Positions 57,862 to 64,000 of a DNA stretch of 64,000 nt are shown here, piece after piece (the first letter of the stretch is position 1; each line of letters opens with the position of its first letter). The notes beneath the pieces were generated by a model. That model had not been told where the DNA came from. It ran no database searches and saw only the letters and a list, made by a program, of their open reading frames with translations. A program made the position numbers and the translations under genes. The stretch is from Bathynomus jamesi (lineage: Eukaryota; Arthropoda; Malacostraca; Isopoda; Cirolanidae). The DNA is taken from the NCBI GenBank assembly GCA_023014485.1, contig JAJOZX010012079.1, positions 1 to 64,000 on the forward strand, read 5' to 3'.

Positions 57862-58981
57862 GCCTATGGCCAAGGGAGGCCACAAGACCCTTTTTGTTTG
57901 GTCTCTGGCCAAAGGAGGCCACAAGACCCTTGTTGTTTGGTCTCTGGCCAAAGGAGGCCACAAGACCCTTAATGAATATGTTGGGCTATGGCCTTGTGAT
58001 ACCATCAGCCCCTTGATGAATATGTTGGGCTATGGCCAAGGGTAGGCCATCAGCCCTTTGATGAATTTGTTGGTTCATGGCCAAGGTAGGCCAAGGCCCT
58101 TTGATGATTTGTTGGGCTATGGCCAAGGGTAGGCCATCAGCCGTTTGATGAATGTTGGGCTATGGCCAAGGTAGGCCATCAGCCCTTTGATGAATTTGTT
58201 GGGCTATGGCCAAGGTAGGCCATCAGCCCTTTGATGAATTTGTTGGGCTATGGCCAAGGGTAGGCCAAGGCCCTTTGATGATTTGTTGGGCTATGGCCTT
58301 GGTAGGCCATCAGCCCTTTGATGAATTTGTTGGGCTATGGCCAAGGTAGGCCAAGGCCCTTTGATGATTTGTTGGGCTATGGCCAAGGGTAGGCCATCAG
58401 CCGTTTGATGAATGTTGGGCTATGGCCAAGGTAGGCCATCAGCCCTTTGATGAATTTGTTGGGCTATGGCCAAGGTAGGCCATCAGCCCTTTGATGAATT
58501 TGTTGGGCTATGGCCAAGGGTAGGCCAAGGCCCTTTGATGATTTGTTGAGCTATGGCCAAGGGTAGGCCATCAGCCCTTTGATGAATTTGTTGGGCTATA
58601 GCCAAGGTAGGCCAAGGCCCTTTGATGAATTTGTTGGGCTATGGCCAAGGGTAGGCCATCAGCCCTTTGATGAATTTGTTGGGCTATGGCCAAGGGTAGG
58701 CCATCAGCCGTTTGATGAATTTGTTGGGCTATGGCCAAGGGTAGGCCATCAGCCCTTTGATGAATTTGTTGGGCTATGGCCAAGGGTAGGCCATCAGCCC
58801 TTTGATGAATTTGTTGGGCTATGGCCAAGGGTAGGCCATCAGCCGTTTGATGAATTTGTTGGGCTATGGCCAAGGGTAGGCCATCAGCCGTTTGATGAAT
58901 TTGTTGGGCTATGGCCAAGGGTAGGCCAAGGCCCTTTGATGATTTGTTGGGCTATGGCCAAAGTAGGCCAAGGCCCTTTGG
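57862..58981. repeat. Tandem array 1, unit 5
   Basis: Same length and copy order as unit 2. Confidence 0.93.
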
Positions 58982-59006
58982 AGTAGAGTAGTTTGTTTGT
59001 ACGTGT

Positions 59007-59135
59007 CACTGTCTAACCATATAATTTTTGGCACAAAATTATGTGCACAGAATCAGAGCGCAGCAATAAAAGCTTTTACTCTCCGATCCTTGGTTATGTT
59101 TAGACAGGTTGTTGTGTTTGAGACACATGAAAGAG

Positions 59136-59176
<41 letters not shown>

Positions 59177-59558
59177 ATTCCTCCGAATCCAGTTGGTCTT
59201 CAAAACTTGGATTCACCACTCCAATGAAATTAATACCCGTAGTTATGAATGAGTAAATGTTGTGTATCCTACAGGTAGGTCTGGAAGGTTTTGGGGTTTT
59301 GAAGGAATCCAATCTGTTTGCAAGGAATGTATGTGTCTGTTGATGAAATCTGTTGTGATTCTTCTTTTAAAAGAAGAATTGGATGTTTGAAGTCGTATGT
59401 ATATATTTATATACTGTACCGTACGTATGTGTGTAAATGTGTATTTTGTTATAGGGTTTTATTTTTGGGTTTTGGGTTAGGTTAATCAATTTGGCTGAGT
59501 AAAGATCCTCAAACGTTGCATTTGAGACCCTTATATCAAGCCTTGTCTGTTTTATGCC
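59007..59558 (-). pseudogene. Diverged second pol copy (fragment B), unit 5
   Basis: Collinear with unit 2. Confidence 0.8.
59138..59175. repeat. (GT)19 microsatellite, unit 5
   Basis: 38 nt, the same as unit 2. Confidence 0.98.
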
Positions 59559-60146
59559 TATATGTCAAATAGGAATTGGAATAGGTTGGGCCTATTGGTC
59601 AAATAGGACTTGGAATAGGTTGGGCCTATATGTCAAATAGGACTTGGAATAGGTTGGGCCTATGTCAAATAGGACTTGGAATAGGTTGGGCCTATGTCAA
59701 ATAGGACTTGGAATAGGTTGGGCCTATATGTCAAATAGGACTTGGAATAGGTTGGGCCTATGTCAAATAGGACTTGGAATAGGTTGGGCCTATATGTCAA
59801 ATAGGACTTGGAATAGGTTGGGCCTATGTCAAATAGGACTTGGAATAGGTTGGGCCTATGTCAAATAGGACTTGGAATAGGTTGGGCCTATGTCAAATAG
59901 GACTTGGAATAGGTTGGGCCTATGTCAAATAGGACTTGGAATAGGTTGGGCCTATGTCAAATAGGACTTGGAATAGGTTGGGCCTATGTCAAATAGGACT
60001 TGGAATAGGTTGGGCCTATGTCAAATAGGACTTGGAATAGGTTGGGCCTATATGTCAAATAGGACTTGGAATAGGTTGGGCCTATATGTCAAATAGGATT
60101 TGGTGTGCCTATGTCAAATAGGAATTGGAATAGGTTGGAATAGGTG
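59559..60146. repeat. Tandem array 2, 18 copies, unit 5
   Basis: Same as unit 2. Confidence 0.95.
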
Positions 60147-60188
60147 TTAGGTGGGTGTAGGTTTGAATTCGTGCAATTGCTTTAGGTC

Positions 60189-60282
60189 TTTGTGATGTTA
60201 CAGTTCGAGTCGAATTTTGTGATGTTACAGTTCGAGTCGAATTTTGTGATGTTACAGGTCTGAGTCGAATTTTGTGATGTTA
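60189..60282. repeat. 28-bp direct repeat, unit 5
   Basis: Same arrangement as unit 1. Confidence 0.9.
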
Positions 60283-60824
60283 ATGAGTCTTATGAGTAAG
60301 TTAAATTGCTGAAATAAATTTTATAACCTACACCACAGGTTCAATTATAAATTTAGTGTTTTTAATTAGGATAGGCCTTGAGTGTAAAGAGTAAGGCCTA
60401 CTTTAAGAGGTAGGCCTATTATGTAAGGTAAAGTTAGGTGGGCCTACTAAATAGGCCTATTTGTTGGGCCTACCAAGTAGGCTTATGTTTGGGCCTATTA
60501 TTTTATAGGACCTCAAATGAGTTAAGCCTGTTAAATTAACAAGGCTTAGTTTTGAGTTTGAAGAGTAGGACCTATTAAATAGGCTTAATGTTGCGGGCCT
60601 ATTATTTTTAGGACCTAAAATAAGTTATGCTTGTTAAATGAACAAGCCTTTTGTTTTCGATTAGTGTAAAGGTAAAGGAATCGGTTCCCAGTTGCTTAGG
60701 CCACCATATGAAAACTATAGTGGGGTTACGGTTGAAATTAGGGTTAGGCCTACTGAGTTAAGCCTAGCCACTGCGTGTGTCAGTGTAAATTTTAGAGGGG
60801 TTAGTTCCCCATACACAGGCCACC
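60283..60824 (-). other. GGCCTA-rich leader with hairpins, unit 5
   Basis: As unit 1, with the intact palindrome. Confidence 0.6.
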
Positions 60825-61609
60825 ATATGAAAAAACTATATAGGGCTATGGGTTGATTGCCTGTGCCCTCATCCGCTGAAACTTTCCAGCAGATTTCAGT
60901 GGAGGGTTACCGACAAAAGCCCTATGCTTTTTCGTTAGAGAGTTATGAATATGTAGGTGTTTAAAGGACCTTTTTATATTTAAGTGATTACGGTAATTCT
61001 AGCGTCGGGATTTGCGCGACGTACAGTATACTAGAATGAAAATAATTTGCCTCACCTTATTTTTGTTGGGTCTTTGTTTGCTTCGATGTAGGGCGTTACG
61101 ATCATCTTCGGTGTAGGGCCGCCACGATCGAGTTTCGCGACGAATTTACTTAAGGTAATTAATATAGGCAGTCACTATATAAACCCCTGAAGGAATAGGC
61201 CTATCCTTTTATAGTCTTTAGGTGTTATATTATAAGGAATTCACTCAGAACTAGAGGGGGGACAAAGACATCCTCCCAGTTTAAAGCTTCGCTGTAACAT
61301 AAACAGCCCTGAGAGCCGTTCCTTGGTTCTGGTGTATTATTTGCCGAACTAGCATTATTTTTGTTTGGTCTCCTCCTTCGTAGACTAAACAATAAATTGG
61401 GTTTTCTTGTTGCTATGTGAGGCTGATTCATACATACAGGTTCTTTGTATGTATGGCAATTCAATTATTTCATTCCCAATACGCTATGTCGCCAATCCCG
61501 AGGCATTTTTGTATAGATATTTAATTCAATTAATTAATAATTTATATTTAATTATGAAATAAATGTACCACATATGATACCATGTTGTGAGTGCGTATAG
61601 TTTTTCCAT
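60825..61609 (-). repeat. 5' LTR, unit 5
   Basis: 785 bp, right-LTR variants; TATAAAAGG on the minus strand at 61205-61213. Confidence 0.93.
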
Positions 61610-63898
61610 AGATAAGTTCATGTTTTATCATAAGAAAAATGCACAAAAAGTGCTCAAAACACGGAGAAAATCACTTTTTGGTACAAAATTTTCATTTCAT
61701 TAGAATCGAATTTTAGTGAAATGTTTGGACAATCTTTGTCTAGTTTTCGATATATATTGTACAAAATAATAAACTAAAGCATATTATAGCCAAAAATTAC
61801 TAATTCCAGTTAAATATTTTGAAAAAAATTCAACCTTATAGAACCTAATTTATAGTCCCATGTTCATTTTTAAATCTAAAAATAAGCTAAATGCTGCGAT
61901 TTTTAAGCTAAAATTTGCATAGTATTTACTGTTGGTATATATCATTTCATGAATTTCATTCACTTTTACAATATTTTAGGGCTACATTAAAGATTGTCTA
62001 AAAATTGGATCTTAAAACATGGAAAAAATCGACTTTTTCCATTAATTTTTTGCCTTACTATGATCGACATTTTACGTCGATTTTTGAATTACTTTGGCAT
62101 TATCAGTTGAAAACAGTAAGATAAAGCAGTTTTTTATCAAGAGTTTCTTATTCGAATGAAAAATATTGAAAAAGATAAGTTCATGTTTTATCATAAGAAA
62201 AATGCACAAAAAGTGCTCAAAACACGGAGAAAATCACTTTTTGGTACAAAATTTTCATTTCATTAGAATCGAATTTTAGTGAAATGTTTGGACAATCTTT
62301 GTCTAGTTTTCGATATATATTGTACAAAACAATAAACTAAAGCATATTATAGCCAAAAATTACTAATTCCAGTTAAATATTTTGAAAAAAATTCAACCTT
62401 ATAGAACCTAATTTATAGTCCCATTTTCATTTTTAAATCTAAAAATAGCTAAATGCTGCGATTTTTAAGCTAAAATTTGCATAGTATTTACTGTTGGTAT
62501 ATATCATTTCATGAATTTCATTCACTTTTACAATATTTTAGGGCTACATTAAAGATTGTCTAAAAATTGGATCTTAAAACATGGAAAAAATCGACTTTTT
62601 CCATTAATTTTTTGCCTTACTATGATCGACATTCCAATGAAATTTTACGTCGATTTTTGAATTACTTTGGCATTATATAGTTGAAAACAGTAAGATAAAG
62701 CAGTTTTTTATCAAGAGTTTCTTATTCGAATGAAAAATATTGAAAAAGATAAGTTCATGTTTTATCATAAGAAAAATGCACAAAAAGTGCTCAAAACACG
62801 GAGAAAATCACTTTTTGGTACAAAATTTTCATTTCATTAGAATCGAATTTTAGTGAAATGTTTGGACAATCTTTGTCTAGTTTTCGATATATATTGTACA
62901 AAACAATAAACTAAAGCATATTATAGCCAAAAATTACTAATTCCAGTTAAATATTTTGAAAAAAATTCAACCTTATAGAACCTAATTTATAGTCCCATTT
63001 TCATTTTTAAATCTAAAAATAAGCTAAATGCTGCGATTTTTAAGCTAAAATTTGCATAGTATTTACTGTTGGTATATATCATTTCATGAATTTCATTCAC
63101 TTTTACAATATTTTAGGGCTACATTAAAGATTGTCTAAAAATTGGATTCTTAAAACATGGAAAAAATCGACTTTTTCATTAATTTTTTGCCTTACTATGA
63201 TCGACATTCCAATGAAATTTTACGTCGATTTTTGAATTACTTTGGCATTATATAGTTGAAAACAGTAAGATAAAGCAGTTTTTTATCAAGAGTTTCTTAT
63301 TCGAATGAAAAATATTGAAAAAGATAAGTTCATGTTTTATCATAAGAAAAATGCACAAAAAGTGCTCAAAACACGGAGAAAATCACTTTTTGGTACAAAA
63401 TTTTCATTTCATTAGAATCGAATTTTAGTGAAATGTTTGGACAATCTTTGTCTAGTTTTCGATATATATTGTACAAAACAATACTAAAGCATATTATAGC
63501 CAAAAATTACTAATTCCAGTTAAATATTTTGAAAAAAATTCAACCTTATAGAACCTAATTTATAGTCCCATTTTCATTTTTAAATCTAAAAATAAGCTAA
63601 ATGCTGCGATTTTTAAGCTAAAATTTGCATAGTATTTCTGTTGGTATATATCATTTCATGAATTTCATTCACTTTTACAATATTTTAGGGCTACATTAAA
63701 GATTGTCTAAAAATTGGATCTTAAAACATGGAAAAAATCGACTTTTTTCATTAATTTTTTGCCTTACTATGATCGACATTCCAATGAAATTTTACGTCGA
63801 TTTTTGAATTACTTTGGCATTATATAGTTGAAAACAGTAAGATAAAGCAGTTTTTTATCAAGAGTTTCTTATTCGAATGAAAAATATTGAAAAAGATA
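61610..63898. repeat. Satellite block between units 5 and 6
   Basis: Four monomer equivalents. The first full monomer has the deletion GATCGACATTTTACG near 62064; GGATTCTTAAAAC near 63145 is a variant shared with monomers at 13940, 14510, 43900, 44470 and 54090. Confidence 0.97.
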
Positions 63899-64000
63899 AT
63901 ATGAAAAAACTATATAGGGCTATGGGTTGATTGCCTGTGCCCTCATCCGCTGAAAATTTCCAGCAGATTTCAGTGGAGGGTTACCGACAAAAGCCCTATG
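63899..64000 (-). mobile_element. Start of the 3' LTR of a sixth unit (cut by window end)
   Basis: ATATGAAAAAACTATATAGG follows AAAAAGATA at the same satellite position as in the other units. GAAAATTTCC marks it as a left (3') LTR. The repeat therefore continues to the right. Confidence 0.93.

Larger units (their letters stand above)
54272..61609 (-). mobile_element. BEL/Pao-derived LTR element, unit 5
   Basis: 7338 bp, the same length as unit 2; AGATA at 54267-54271 and 61610-61614. Internally almost indistinguishable from unit 2. Confidence 0.94.

Noticed and set aside
14697..63898. Five independent retrotransposon insertions into a preferred satellite site
   Set aside because: Shared internal arrays, shared frameshift and side-specific LTR variants require a single founder copy.

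Overview
This is repeat-only animal DNA. I see no host gene, no rRNA or tRNA gene, and nothing prokaryotic. The only recognisable proteins belong to a BEL/Pao LTR retrotransposon, a group known from metazoan genomes. Most of the rest is an AT-rich satellite with monomers of about 570 bp. GGCCTA-rich repeats and a (GT)n run also suggest an animal, perhaps an aquatic one, but I cannot name the species.

Layout: 1-14696 is an uninterrupted satellite array of 25 monomers plus one cut at about position 407. From 14697 to the end the window is a higher-order tandem repeat of about 9.6 kb. Each unit is one 7.3-kb BEL/Pao-derived element in minus orientation followed by a short satellite block. Elements lie at 14697-21999, 24292-31629, 33927-41250, 44648-51983 and 54272-61609; a sixth starts at 63899 and leaves the window. 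Satellite blocks lie at 22000-24291, 31630-33926, 41251-44647, 51984-54271 and 61610-63898. The block at 41251 has two extra monomers, so that unit is about 10.7 kb.

Inside each element, left to right on the plus strand: a 3' LTR of about 783 bp; a 3' untranslated stretch; a frame-shifted C-terminal pol domain (DUF5641-like); a partial pol frame (end of RT/connection, truncated RNase H, zinc-binding H2C2, integrase); a diverged integrase fragment; a roughly 45-bp tandem array; a second diverged pol fragment holding a (GT)n run; a 32/34-bp tandem array; a 28-bp triplicate; a GGCCTA-rich leader with hairpins; and the 5' LTR of about 785 bp. Gag, protease and the catalytic part of RT are absent.

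All five elements sit at the same base of the satellite monomer with the same AGATA target duplication. They share the same left-versus-right LTR differences and the same pol frameshift. This means one insertion that decayed and was then amplified with its flanks as a satellite super-monomer, not five insertions. I found no new enzymatic or defence system. The notable biology is the capture of a dead, rearranged retroelement into a satellite higher-order repeat.
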